Below, piece after piece: positions 8,813-17,063 of a stretch of 64,000 bases of DNA. The translations under genes and the position numbers were made by a program. Location of the stretch: the NCBI RefSeq assembly GCF_002000055.1, contig NZ_MVBD01000010.1:1-64000 (forward strand), given 5' to 3'. The DNA comes from Marinicella sediminis. Its GTDB lineage: Bacteria; Pseudomonadota; Gammaproteobacteria; Xanthomonadales; Marinicellaceae. The notes below the pieces were generated by a model. It searched no databases. It saw nothing but the letters and a program-made list of their open reading frames with translations, and was not told the origin of the DNA. Position 1 is the stretch's first letter, and each line of letters begins with the position of its first letter.

Positions 8813-10609
8813 TCACAGCTCAAAACCGGCAATCACCACGTCATGATCTGACGAAGAAAACGGATCCGGTTGAAAAAAAGTATCTGGTTTGTTGAAGGAT
8901 TTATCCAATGCTTCGGTATGGTAACCAAACCACGGCATCTCCGCTGAATTGATGTGCCACTGAGTCAGTTCTGTCACCACATTCAAACCTGCATCATTGG
9001 TCATGATGTAATCCAGAGAGCCAACCTGACCACGATAACTTGCGGTCCAATTGGTTGGTGCCAGGAAGGGATTGGCCAAATTAATCATGCCTTTTTTACT
9101 GAGCATACCGATGGGATCTTCCTGTTGATAACTGTTCAGATCACCAACCAGAATCAGAACCTCACTGCCATGACCCGTTGGGTCACTGTTCAGCCAGTTT
9201 GCGACCTGTTCTGCCACCTCAGTTCTCACTGGGTTGTAGCAGCCCTGACCATCAGCCTGCGCTTTATTGGCACCTTCTGCATCTGAACAACTCTTGGACT
9301 TGAAATGTGCAGTGGCCACAGTGAACACATTGCCTTTTCGGGATTTGAAAGATTGCGCCACAACAATGCGGTTACGGTGTTCTTTGAATGCAGGATTGGC
9401 GGCTGCATTTAACAACGCATAATCACCAACGGTTTGCAATTGACCTGGCTGATAGATCAGACCCACTTTGATCACATCTTCACCCAGAGCACCGGTATCA
9501 ATATAAGCCCATTTTTCATGACCGGCTGCCTCATTCAGGTGCTGGACCAATTGCCCACCTGAGGTTTGATTGTTTTCCAATTCCTGGATACCCATGACAC
9601 TGGCATTGGTGGTATTGATCGCGCTGACCAGCTTGGCCACCTGACGGTTGTACTCTTCAGGCGAGTCGGCACCCCTGCAGGAAAACTGCTTCGTCGGTCC
9701 ACACCTGACCTGACCGTCATCAATGGTGGTGAAGAAATTCTGTACATTGAATGTCGCCACCTGCACAGTTCCCCCCACGTCTTTTGGCTGCTGCCATGCC
9801 TGATCAGTCATGTTGAGCTTCATCAAAGGCTCGGTGGGCTGTAATTTATATTTTCCAAAGGCATAAAAAAGCACACCTCTGGGCTGAACCTGATCACCCA
9901 ACCACCATCGATTAGCAGCAGAAACAGGTCGCTGGCCCAAAAACCCTTTGGCCAATGGTGTGGCAAATGCTGCCAGCCGTCCGTCATCAATGATGAGTTG
10001 ATCCAATTGGTTTTTTCTCGCCACTTCTTTCACTGCCTGTTCCCCACGGACCACTGCAGTCGGTGCCATGAGCATTTCAGAGGAAACCGTCAACTCGCCA
10101 TATTTGATGTATTGATAAACATCGGTGATCACCACTGGATTGAATAACGTTACGTACATGTTTTCGTGGGCTTCCAGATAAGCATCATTTTTAGGCATGT
10201 ACAATGAAGTCGAGGACGGCAGTGGCAAGCCACTTTGACAGACTTTGATTTTTTGCACCCGATCCAGTTGGGTCAGTTCATACTCTTCTGATACATAACC
10301 ATCAATGGCCACCAAATCACCTACTTTGATCTTCCGGTAGGTATCATTGTCACGAATAAATAACCCTTCTGATGTATATATGTCATCATCACTGTTAACA
10401 GATTGGATAAAAAAACCGCCCAGAGACTGTTTACCTCGAAAATCCGCAGTCACAATACCCGACACGTGAATCCGTTCACCTACCAATTTTGATGCCTGAC
10501 CGGTTCCCTGAATGTCATGAATGGCTACGAATGATTTGTCACACGTCAGACTTTCAGACCAGCTGGTTCCGAAAACCCACATTGAACATAAAAGCAAAAC
10601 AATTTTCAT
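8813..10609 (-). CDS. Extracellular endonuclease/exonuclease/phosphatase-fold nuclease (ExeM/NucH family)
   Basis: 598 residues with a short signal peptide ending near SWS. An N-terminal OB-like region (about 20-270) precedes the EEP nuclease domain (about 280-598). Catalytic landmarks are FNVQNFF, IQELENN, TAHFKSK, VGDLNSY, SLDYIM and SSDHDVV, covering the Mg-binding Glu/Asp and the catalytic His/Asp. Cysteine pairs fit secretion. ExeM/NucH-type nucleases degrade extracellular DNA for phosphate and nucleoside supply or biofilm release. A strong minus-strand terminator sits about 75 bases upstream of its start, so expression may be controlled by attenuation (see the leader features). Confidence 0.87.
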   Translation of the reverse strand: MKIVLLLCSMWVFGTSWSESLTCDKSFVAIHDIQGTGQASKLVGERIHVSGIVTADFRGKQSLGGFFIQSVNSDDDIYTSEGLFIRDNDTYRKIKVGDLVAIDGYVSEEYELTQLDRVQKIKVCQSGLPLPSSTSLYMPKNDAYLEAHENMYVTLFNPVVITDVYQYIKYGELTVSSEMLMAPTAVVRGEQAVKEVARKNQLDQLIIDDGRLAAFATPLAKGFLGQRPVSAANRWWLGDQVQPRGVLFYAFGKYKLQPTEPLMKLNMTDQAWQQPKDVGGTVQVATFNVQNFFTTIDDGQVRCGPTKQFSCRGADSPEEYNRQVAKLVSAINTTNASVMGIQELENNQTSGGQLVQHLNEAAGHEKWAYIDTGALGEDVIKVGLIYQPGQLQTVGDYALLNAAANPAFKEHRNRIVVAQSFKSRKGNVFTVATAHFKSKSCSDAEGANKAQADGQGCYNPVRTEVAEQVANWLNSDPTGHGSEVLILVGDLNSYQQEDPIGMLSKKGMINLANPFLAPTNWTASYRGQVGSLDYIMTNDAGLNVVTELTQWHINSAEMPWFGYHTEALDKSFNKPDTFFQPDPFSSSDHDVVIAGFEL

Positions 10610-10683
10610 GGGTATTTTGATGAGTCAGTTAAAGAGCTGGCATTCTAACACGAGCCTGCGACATGAAGTGTTAATGGCAAGTT

Positions 10684-10711
10684 AAAAAAAAACCCGGCAC
10701 CAGGCCGGGTT
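10684..10711 (-). terminator. Minus-strand intrinsic terminator upstream of the nuclease gene
   Basis: Read on the minus strand, an AACCCGGC/GCCGGGTT stem with a five-base loop is followed by nine Us. No annotated minus-strand gene ends here: the nearest gene to the right is on the plus strand. It therefore terminates either a small RNA or the nuclease leader. Confidence 0.8.
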
Positions 10712-10735
10712 AAATGGGGAATTTGGCCCTAAGGC

Positions 10736-10786
10736 CTATGAAAAATAAATGTAACAGGAAACACAATCCTGAAATGTCTGATTCAT
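10736..10786 (-). CDS. Possible 16-residue leader peptide with a Cys-x2-Cys
   Basis: Inside the candidate leader transcript an ATG at 10786 opens a short frame reading MNQTFQDCVSCYIYFS and ending in TAG. No convincing Shine-Dalgarno sequence precedes it, so translation is doubtful. If translated it could act as an attenuation leader. Confidence 0.15.
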   Translation of the reverse strand: MNQTFQDCVSCYIYFS

Positions 10787-10811
10787 CACACAACACTTAT
10801 CAGACACAACC

Positions 10812-10844
10812 ATTATAGGTGCATTCAGCCGATGCAAATGTCAA
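10812..10844 (-). promoter_or_regulatory. Candidate sigma-70 promoter for the leader/small RNA
   Basis: A perfect TATAAT (10812-10817) and perfect TTGACA (10839-10844) are present on the minus strand, but the spacer is 21 bases rather than 17. Either the spacing is suboptimal or a degenerate -35 nearer the -10 is used. Confidence 0.4.
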
Positions 10845-10952
10845 GCATTGTGAACTCTTCGGCAGCCTGCCTGGTTTATCTTGTTGGGCTGATGTGACTT
10901 GATTTTTATGGTTACGTGCCCATCTTAGACAGACACCAACCGGAGGAAAACA

Positions 10953-11426
10953 ATGAAAACCATTTTAATATTTATCACGGCATGTTTGATCATGCTTCTG
11001 ACAGCCTGTAGTGAGGACACACCAAACAAAGCAGAATCTCAAATGAACCAAGCCAAGTCTGAAGTCAAAAAGGCAGCTGAAAAAGGCGCTGATGCGGCCA
11101 AAGAAGCAGCTGAAGAGCTGGCTGATGGAGCCAAAGACCTGGCTGATGAAACAGGCGAAATCATGACAGATGGTTATGAAAGCAGCAAAGACAAAGTCAA
11201 TGAGATGGCAAATGACATCCAGGAAGGCGCCAAAGAGATGGCTGATGAAGCCAAAGACATGTATGCCGATGGCAAAGAGACAGCCAGTGAAATGGCTGGG
11301 CAAGCCAAAGATCAGGCCAAAGAGATGGCTGAAAGCCTGAAACAGGAATCAGCTGAAGCCCTTGAGGCGGCGAAAGACAAAGCCGATGAATTGACAGACG
11401 ACGATGATGATGACACCCGCCCCTGA
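10953..11426 (+). CDS. LEA-like coiled lipoprotein
   Basis: 157 residues. A lipoprotein signal peptide ends in LLTAC with Cys19 as the lipidation site. The rest is Ala/Lys/Glu/Asp-rich heptad/11-mer-like repeats such as AKDLADE, AKEMADEAKD and AKDQAKEMAE, matching group-3 LEA/YtxH-like proteins that are disordered when hydrated and form amphipathic helices on drying. The tail is six Asp followed by TRP. A strong GGAGG ribosome site lies eight bases before ATG. Desiccation or envelope-stress protection is inferred from composition only. A plus-strand terminator follows. Confidence 0.75.
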   Translation: MKTILIFITACLIMLLTACSEDTPNKAESQMNQAKSEVKKAAEKGADAAKEAAEELADGAKDLADETGEIMTDGYESSKDKVNEMANDIQEGAKEMADEAKDMYADGKETASEMAGQAKDQAKEMAESLKQESAEALEAAKDKADELTDDDDDDTRP

Positions 11427-11460
11427 GCGACCATGGGGTTGATTCGATTCCAATAACAAC

Positions 11461-11489
11461 ACCGCCTTGTTCAGCAAGGCGGTTTTTTT
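11461..11489 (+). terminator. Intrinsic terminator after the LEA-like lipoprotein
   Basis: The stem ACCGCCTTG/CAAGGCGGT with a short loop is followed by seven Ts. Confidence 0.9.
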
Positions 11490-11567
11490 CTGACAAAAAA
11501 GCAGAATTTAACCATTGTTTCGATGGTCTGATTAAGCCACAATGACAGCGATCCAATGGAATAACCT

Positions 11568-12812
11568 ATGAACTTACCTTTATTTATTGGCCTCAGATAC
11601 ACCAAAGCCAAACGCAAGAATCACTTCATATCTTTCATCTCTTTGATCTCCATGGGCGGCATTGCCCTGGGTGTGATGACGGTGATAGTGGTCATTTCTG
11701 TGATGAATGGATTCAACAAGGAGTTCCAACAACGGATGCTCAGTACGGTTTCACATGCCACCATATCTGCATTCAGCGGAGAACACCTGACCGATTGGCA
11801 ACAAGCCATTGACATTGTCAGGGGACAACCGGATGTAATTGGTGCAGCACCGTATATTCAAACCGAAGGCATGTTGCAGGGTTACCGCACAGAAGGGGCC
11901 CTGATTCAGGGAATATTGCCTGATCTTGAGCAGCAGGTCACTGAGTTCCAGGACAACCTCCGATATGGCGCCATGGAAGATTTACAGGCCGGTGAATTCA
12001 ACATCATACTGGGTATTGATCTGGCAGCACACCTGGGTGTGGGTCCGGGTGATACAGTGACATTGTATGTGCCTGAATTCCGCACCACTGCGGTGGGAAT
12101 AACTCCCCGGCTGAAACGATTTACCGTCTCTGGTATTTTCGAAGTGGGGATGTATGAGTATGACTTCAAACTGGCTTTGATTCACCTCGAGGACGCCCGC
12201 AGACTGATGCGTTTACCTCAGGCAGCAGCTGAAGGTGTGCGGCTGAAAGTCGATGATTTGATGCGGGCTCCATTGATAGTCAGGGAATTGGCGCCTGAAC
12301 TGGATGGGTTTTACCGCATCAGAGACTGGACTCAGGAACATGTCAATTTTTTCAAAGCCACCCGCACTGAACGCATGGTGATGTTCATCATCCTTTCTAT
12401 GATTGTGGCGGTGGCAGCGTTCAACATCCTCTCCACACTGGTGATGCTGGTCACTGAGAAACAAGCTGATGTGGCCATCCTTAGGACACTGGGCCTGTCG
12501 GGCAGTCAGATCATGGGTATATTTATGGTTTCCGGCACTCTGATAGGTCTGATAGGAACCGCCATAGGCACCATAGCCGGTTTGATCACTGCGGTTAATA
12601 TCAACAGCATCATACAAACCCTGGAGGGGTGGTTTAACACTGAATTTTTGTCCAAAGACGTTTACTACATCACCGAAATATCAGCCGACATTCGATCAGG
12701 CGATGTGATTACCATCGTTGGTATTGCCTTTGGACTGTCTATCATCGCCACCTTGTATCCTGCCTGGCGGGCATCAAGGGTCGAGCCAGCGGAGGCCCTG
12801 AGGTATGAGTAA
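11568..12812 (+). CDS. lolC: Lipoprotein-releasing ABC permease LolC/LolE (possibly LolF)
   Basis: 414 residues with the FtsX/MacB fold: N-terminal membrane segment (about 25-48, SLISMGGIALGVMTVIV), a large periplasmic domain, and three C-terminal membrane segments. The start LPLFIGLRYTKAKRKNHFISFIS is typical of LolC/E. With LolD it extracts outer-membrane lipoproteins from the inner membrane and hands them to LolA. It overlaps lolD by eight bases. Only one permease gene is present here and comEC follows lolD, so a LolDF-type system with a homodimeric permease is possible. A second permease gene could lie elsewhere. Confidence 0.88.
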   Translation: MNLPLFIGLRYTKAKRKNHFISFISLISMGGIALGVMTVIVVISVMNGFNKEFQQRMLSTVSHATISAFSGEHLTDWQQAIDIVRGQPDVIGAAPYIQTEGMLQGYRTEGALIQGILPDLEQQVTEFQDNLRYGAMEDLQAGEFNIILGIDLAAHLGVGPGDTVTLYVPEFRTTAVGITPRLKRFTVSGIFEVGMYEYDFKLALIHLEDARRLMRLPQAAAEGVRLKVDDLMRAPLIVRELAPELDGFYRIRDWTQEHVNFFKATRTERMVMFIILSMIVAVAAFNILSTLVMLVTEKQADVAILRTLGLSGSQIMGIFMVSGTLIGLIGTAIGTIAGLITAVNINSIIQTLEGWFNTEFLSKDVYYITEISADIRSGDVITIVGIAFGLSIIATLYPAWRASRVEPAEALRYE

Positions 12813-13497
12813 TCAAAACGTGTTGCGTTGTCAACAATTGAGTAAACACTTCATCGATGGTCAACGAAAAATCCAGATTTTTGAACAACTCGATTTTGCG
12901 GTTCAGGCCGGTGACACAGTGGCCATAATGGGCGCGTCGGGGTCTGGAAAAAGCACCCTGTTACACCTGCTTGGCGGACTGGATACCCCCTCTTCAGGGC
13001 ACATTGAGCTGATGGGACACATGCTTTCAAATCTCAATGCCAAAAAACGTGGACACCTGCGAAACAAACACCTCGGCTTTGTTTATCAGTTTCACCACCT
13101 GCTTCCTGAATTCAGCGCACTGGAAAACGTCATGATGCCTTTGCTGATTGGCAAAACAGCCAGAGCAGCGGCCCGCCACAAAGCCACTGAAATTCTTGAA
13201 CAGGTAGGCCTGGCAGAGCGGCTGACCCACCGCCCTGCACAATTGTCTGGTGGCGAACGACAGCGGGCTGCCATTGCCAGAGCCATGGTGACCCAGCCCG
13301 ACTGCATTCTGGCAGATGAACCCACCGGCAATCTGGATGAAAACACCGCTGGTGCGGTGATGGATTTATTCATCGAACTCAAACAACAATTCAACACCGC
13401 TTTGGTGCTGGTCACTCATGACCTCAAAGTGGCGGCTAAAATGCAACAAACATATCAGTTACAACAAGGAGTGTTGTCACCATTCAGTCTCGATTAA
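12805..13497 (+). CDS. lolD: Lipoprotein-releasing system ATP-binding protein LolD
   Basis: 230-residue ABC ATPase. Walker A is GASGSGKST (about 42-50), the LolD/MacB-type Q-loop region is [12 protein letters not shown], the signature is LSGGERQR, Walker B is [11 protein letters not shown] and the H-loop is LVTHD. It powers the adjacent permease. Translation is coupled through the eight-base overlap. Confidence 0.93.
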   Translation: MSNQNVLRCQQLSKHFIDGQRKIQIFEQLDFAVQAGDTVAIMGASGSGKSTLLHLLGGLDTPSSGHIELMGHMLSNLNAKKRGHLRNKHLGFVYQFHHLLPEFSALENVMMPLLIGKTARAAARHKATEILEQVGLAERLTHRPAQLSGGERQRAAIARAMVTQPDCILADEPTGNLDENTAGAVMDLFIELKQQFNTALVLVTHDLKVAAKMQQTYQLQQGVLSPFSLD

Positions 13498-13541
13498 CCC
13501 CTGCCAATGCACTGCTGTTTCTGGCTGGTTGCAGCCAGATT

Positions 13542-15752
13542 TTGTGGTTGCCCGGGGTCAGCAAATGGGGCATTTTCTGCAGCATAACCGCGCTGTTATT
13601 ATGTCGCTTGCGCGTTACCAGGCATGGGGTTTTTTCATCGCTGTTTTTCTTCCTGGCCGGTCTGAGTTGGGCAATGCTGCAAAGTCAGCTGCAGCTATCC
13701 CAACAATTGACGGAACCTGTGCAAACCAGCTTTCGCGTTGAACTCACCGATTTACCCAGAGTGAGTAGCCAGAAAATCACGTTTACCGCCTCAGATATTC
13801 AGACCAAACACCGATACCTGTTGAGTTATTATCAACAACACAACGAACCCATGCCGGTCTTCATCCCGGGGCTGATCTACCACCTTGAAGTGCGCCTTAA
13901 ACCGCCACACGGGCTGGCCAACGGTACTGGTTTTGACCGCCAAAAGTGGTTATTCAGAAACCGCATCCATGCCCTGGGAACCATTCAGTCAGTACAGGCC
14001 ACCGAAGACCGCAGCCACACTCCCATGGCCTATATCAATCAATGGCGCATGCAGCTGTCAACGGTCATCAAACAACACTTTAACGATCCTGAAGTCAATG
14101 CCTTATTACATGCGTTATCGATCGGTGATCAATCATACTTTAGCGCAGAAGACCGGAAAAAATACCTCAACACAGGGACGGCTCATCTGATTGCCATTTC
14201 CGGATTACACATTGGTATGGTGGCCATGATAGGCTGGTTCCTTGCCAGCGGATTGTTTCTTTTGAAACCAGTCACATTCATCAGCAAACCCACGCTGCAA
14301 GTCTGCCTGGGATTGATCGCAGCGGGGGTTTATGCCAGCCTGGCAGGTTTGTCTATTTCCACCCAGAGGGCATTGATCATGCTGGCCATCTGGGGGTGGT
14401 ATCGATGGCGCAGACGCCCCGGCTTTGTCTGGGATGTTTTATGCAGCAGCCTGATGGCGGTATTGCTGATCGATCCATTGAATGTCCTGGATGCCGGATT
14501 CTGGTTGTCGTTTGGTGCGGTGGCTGTGCTGGTCCTCGCTTTTCGTGGACGACCAGTGAAGCGATCCAAATGGCATCAACTGGTCAGCATGCAATGGGTG
14601 CTTCTGGTGGGCATGTTGCCTTTAAGTGTGGTCATTTTTGGGAATGTGAAGCTATTGGCGCCATTGATCAATCTGATCGTGGTACCGGTCATGGGCTTTG
14701 TGTTGATCCCATTGATTTTGATGATGCTCATCATGGCCAGCGTGACACAGGCCGTTCCTGAGTGGTTATGCTGGCTGACAGAGACCACCAGCGACCACAT
14801 TATTGGTCTGCTGGGGTCTGTTAATCAATGGAGTTGGATTCATATGGATTGGACCATCGGCCAACCCAGTCAGTACCTGTTATTGATTCTGGGATCTCTT
14901 TTATTGTTGCTTCCACAGGTGATGCCCCAACGGTATTGGGGATGGTTATTGTTGTTCCTGGCACTCTTGCCAACCGCACGGGACGACCTGCCTGTTGCAT
15001 CGTTTCGGGTCACCCAATTTGATGTCGGACAAGGCTTATCAGTACTGCTGGAAACCAGGCAACATCGCATGCTTTACGACGTTGGCGCGAGTCATGACAG
15101 TGGTTTCAATATGGCCGATGCAGTGCTCATTCCATTTCTCAGGAAACAACAGATCACACACCTGGACCGGCTGGTCCTGTCACATCAGGACAACGATCAT
15201 GCCGGTTCAGCAAGCCATTTGATCAGCCACATCACAGTGTCTGACGTGATGGGCAGCCATCTCCGGCATACACCATGTGTAAAGGGCGCCAACTGGGATT
15301 GGGATGGTGTGAAGTTTGAAGTGCTCAGCCCGGAAAACCTGTACCCATATCTGGGGAATAACAGTTCATGTGTCCTCAGGGTGAGCAATGCAAAGCACAG
15401 TTTATTACTCACGGGTGACATTGAGGAACCGGTTGAATACAGACTCAGCCAATGGTCGCCAGCACTGATCCGAAGCGACGTCATGCTGGTACCACATCAT
15501 GGCAGTAAAACATCATCCTCAAAAGCTTTTCTGGATGCAGTCAACCCCAGTCTGGCAATCAACTCTGCAGGCCTTTATAACGCCTTCAATCATCCGGCTG
15601 AAACGGTCAGAGAACGTTATCAACAAAGCAACATCTCCTGGCTGGACAGTCAATCTTCAGGCCGGTTGGTTCTGCAATTCGGTGAGCAGATAACTGTCTG
15701 GGAATTCATACCCGAAAACCCCCGGATTTGGCGCACAAAAAAACCCGGCTGA
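13542..15752 (+). CDS. comEC: ComEC/Rec2 family DNA-uptake channel protein
   Basis: About 736 residues: a DUF4131 N-terminal region, the Competence multi-pass membrane domain (LIAISGLHIGMVAMIGWF and later helices), and a C-terminal metallo-beta-lactamase-like domain with LSHQDNDHAG, LLTGDIEEP and VPHHGSKTSS. It forms the inner-membrane channel for single-stranded DNA during transformation. The listed start is the TTG at 13542, but family-like sequence (ANALLFLAGCSQILWLPG) is encoded further upstream, where the frame is open from 13440 with no ATG, GTG or TTG. The true start may be a rare codon, for example ATT at 13482 with AAGGAG ten bases before. A terminator follows. Confidence 0.9.
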   Translation: MWLPGVSKWGIFCSITALLLCRLRVTRHGVFSSLFFFLAGLSWAMLQSQLQLSQQLTEPVQTSFRVELTDLPRVSSQKITFTASDIQTKHRYLLSYYQQHNEPMPVFIPGLIYHLEVRLKPPHGLANGTGFDRQKWLFRNRIHALGTIQSVQATEDRSHTPMAYINQWRMQLSTVIKQHFNDPEVNALLHALSIGDQSYFSAEDRKKYLNTGTAHLIAISGLHIGMVAMIGWFLASGLFLLKPVTFISKPTLQVCLGLIAAGVYASLAGLSISTQRALIMLAIWGWYRWRRRPGFVWDVLCSSLMAVLLIDPLNVLDAGFWLSFGAVAVLVLAFRGRPVKRSKWHQLVSMQWVLLVGMLPLSVVIFGNVKLLAPLINLIVVPVMGFVLIPLILMMLIMASVTQAVPEWLCWLTETTSDHIIGLLGSVNQWSWIHMDWTIGQPSQYLLLILGSLLLLLPQVMPQRYWGWLLLFLALLPTARDDLPVASFRVTQFDVGQGLSVLLETRQHRMLYDVGASHDSGFNMADAVLIPFLRKQQITHLDRLVLSHQDNDHAGSASHLISHITVSDVMGSHLRHTPCVKGANWDWDGVKFEVLSPENLYPYLGNNSSCVLRVSNAKHSLLLTGDIEEPVEYRLSQWSPALIRSDVMLVPHHGSKTSSSKAFLDAVNPSLAINSAGLYNAFNHPAETVRERYQQSNISWLDSQSSGRLVLQFGEQITVWEFIPENPRIWRTKKPG

Positions 15753-15766
15753 GCCGGGCTTTTTTC
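15737..15766. terminator. Bidirectional intrinsic terminator
   Basis: The stem CCCGGC/GCCGGG has a TGA loop, seven As to the left and six Ts to the right, between convergent comEC and the OmpA-family gene. Confidence 0.9.
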
Positions 15767-15786
15767 GACATTTCAATTGGACTTGA

Positions 15787-16908
15787 TCAGTCTTGAATAA
15801 CCAGCTCAGTCCGGCGATTTTTTGCCCGTCCTTCAGCGGTGTCATTGGTGGCTATCGGGCTCAACTCGCCATAACCTTTCCAGGTCATGCGGTCAGCCGA
15901 AACACCTTTTTCAACCAGGTAGTTATAAACCACTTTAGCACGTCTTTCTGACAATGCCTGATTGTAGCTTTCAGAAGCAGATGAATCGGTGTGCCCGGCG
16001 ACTTCAACCACCAAAGTACCATGTTCGCCCATGGTTTTCACCGCAGCATCCAGAATACTGATTGACTCAGGCTTCAATGTGGCTTTGTCCAGGTCAAAAT
16101 AAACGCCCTGCAATTCAATCACCACCTGAACCTCACAACCATCGGCATCAACCACTGCTCCCGGACGAGAATCAGGACAACGATCCATCGAGTTTTTCAC
16201 CCCATCATTGTCATCATCACCATCTACCTGGTGACAACCATACATATCTACAGCCATACCAGCGGGGGTATTGGGACAACGATCAGACTGATCACTGACA
16301 CCATCACCATCAGAGTCAAGTTGCGGAGCAGGTTCAACGATAGGAGCTGCTGCCGGTGCTGCCTGAGCGGCTCCCAGTGCAATGCTCATACCCATGCTGA
16401 ACAGATAATCGTCATAACTGCTGGCAGTACCGGTGTAATCATCGGTATCCAGACGGTATTTCACTTCGGTCAGAAAGCTGACCCGGTCAGTGACTTCTTT
16501 TCTCAATCCGGCACTGAGGTTAAGCATAAAATCAGATGAATCCACTGCCTGGGCATTGTTGCTGCCATTGTGATCAAGGTAGCCGGCCCCCAAACCAAGG
16601 AATGGCCGCAGACTGGAATCAGGACTGAAATGATAACGGGTCATCAGACCCAGGCCGATCTGGTCAACAGAACCACCACCGCCTTCCTGTGATACATTGA
16701 CATGATCAATTTCAAAATCCAGGGTCCAGTTTTCATTGAGGAACTTACCCAAACCCAAACCCAGTCCAAAATCTGATTCCAGATTCTTATTGTTATCAAG
16801 GGCATTAAAAATGAGGTTGGTAGACAACATCCAGCGGTCATCATGATCATTCGCCAGCGCAGCGCCAGCAACACATGACAACGCCAATCCTAACAGCGTT
16901 TTCTTCAT
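15787..16908 (-). CDS. OmpA-family outer membrane protein with TSP3 repeats
   Basis: 373 residues from the ATG at 16908, preceded by AGGAGA. A signal peptide ends in AALA. Next come an eight-stranded OmpA-like beta-barrel (about 22-180), a proline/alanine linker, two thrombospondin type-3 calcium-binding repeats (SDGDGVSDQSDRCP and GDDDNDGVKNSMDRCP), and a C-terminal peptidoglycan-binding OmpA domain (VAGHTDSS to AKNRRTEL). It anchors the outer membrane to the cell wall. The frame extends upstream to 16962, but those residues lack a signal peptide, so the shorter start is chosen. Confidence 0.93.
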   Translation of the reverse strand: MKKTLLGLALSCVAGAALANDHDDRWMLSTNLIFNALDNNKNLESDFGLGLGLGKFLNENWTLDFEIDHVNVSQEGGGGSVDQIGLGLMTRYHFSPDSSLRPFLGLGAGYLDHNGSNNAQAVDSSDFMLNLSAGLRKEVTDRVSFLTEVKYRLDTDDYTGTASSYDDYLFSMGMSIALGAAQAAPAAAPIVEPAPQLDSDGDGVSDQSDRCPNTPAGMAVDMYGCHQVDGDDDNDGVKNSMDRCPDSRPGAVVDADGCEVQVVIELQGVYFDLDKATLKPESISILDAAVKTMGEHGTLVVEVAGHTDSSASESYNQALSERRAKVVYNYLVEKGVSADRMTWKGYGELSPIATNDTAEGRAKNRRTELVIQD

Positions 16909-17063
16909 TGATTCTCTCCTAACGAGTGTATTTTGATCACAAATTATAGCACAGCCAACCAAAGCTCAAACCCCACGACAAACAAATTTACAAAAACAAA
17001 AGCCAATGTTTTTAACCTGATCTTCATCTCCATGATGCTTACCATAAATGCTATGATGCCCTC

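Larger units (their letters stand above)
10684..10805 (-). ncRNA. Candidate small RNA or attenuated 5' leader of the nuclease gene
   Basis: The 343-base gap between the divergent nuclease and lipoprotein genes holds a minus-strand TATAAT (10812-10817) with a TTGACA 21 bases further upstream, and the strong terminator at 10684-10711. Together these define a transcript of about 120 nt. No known riboswitch fold was recognised. It could act as a stand-alone small RNA or as an attenuator controlling read-through into the nuclease. Confidence 0.4.
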
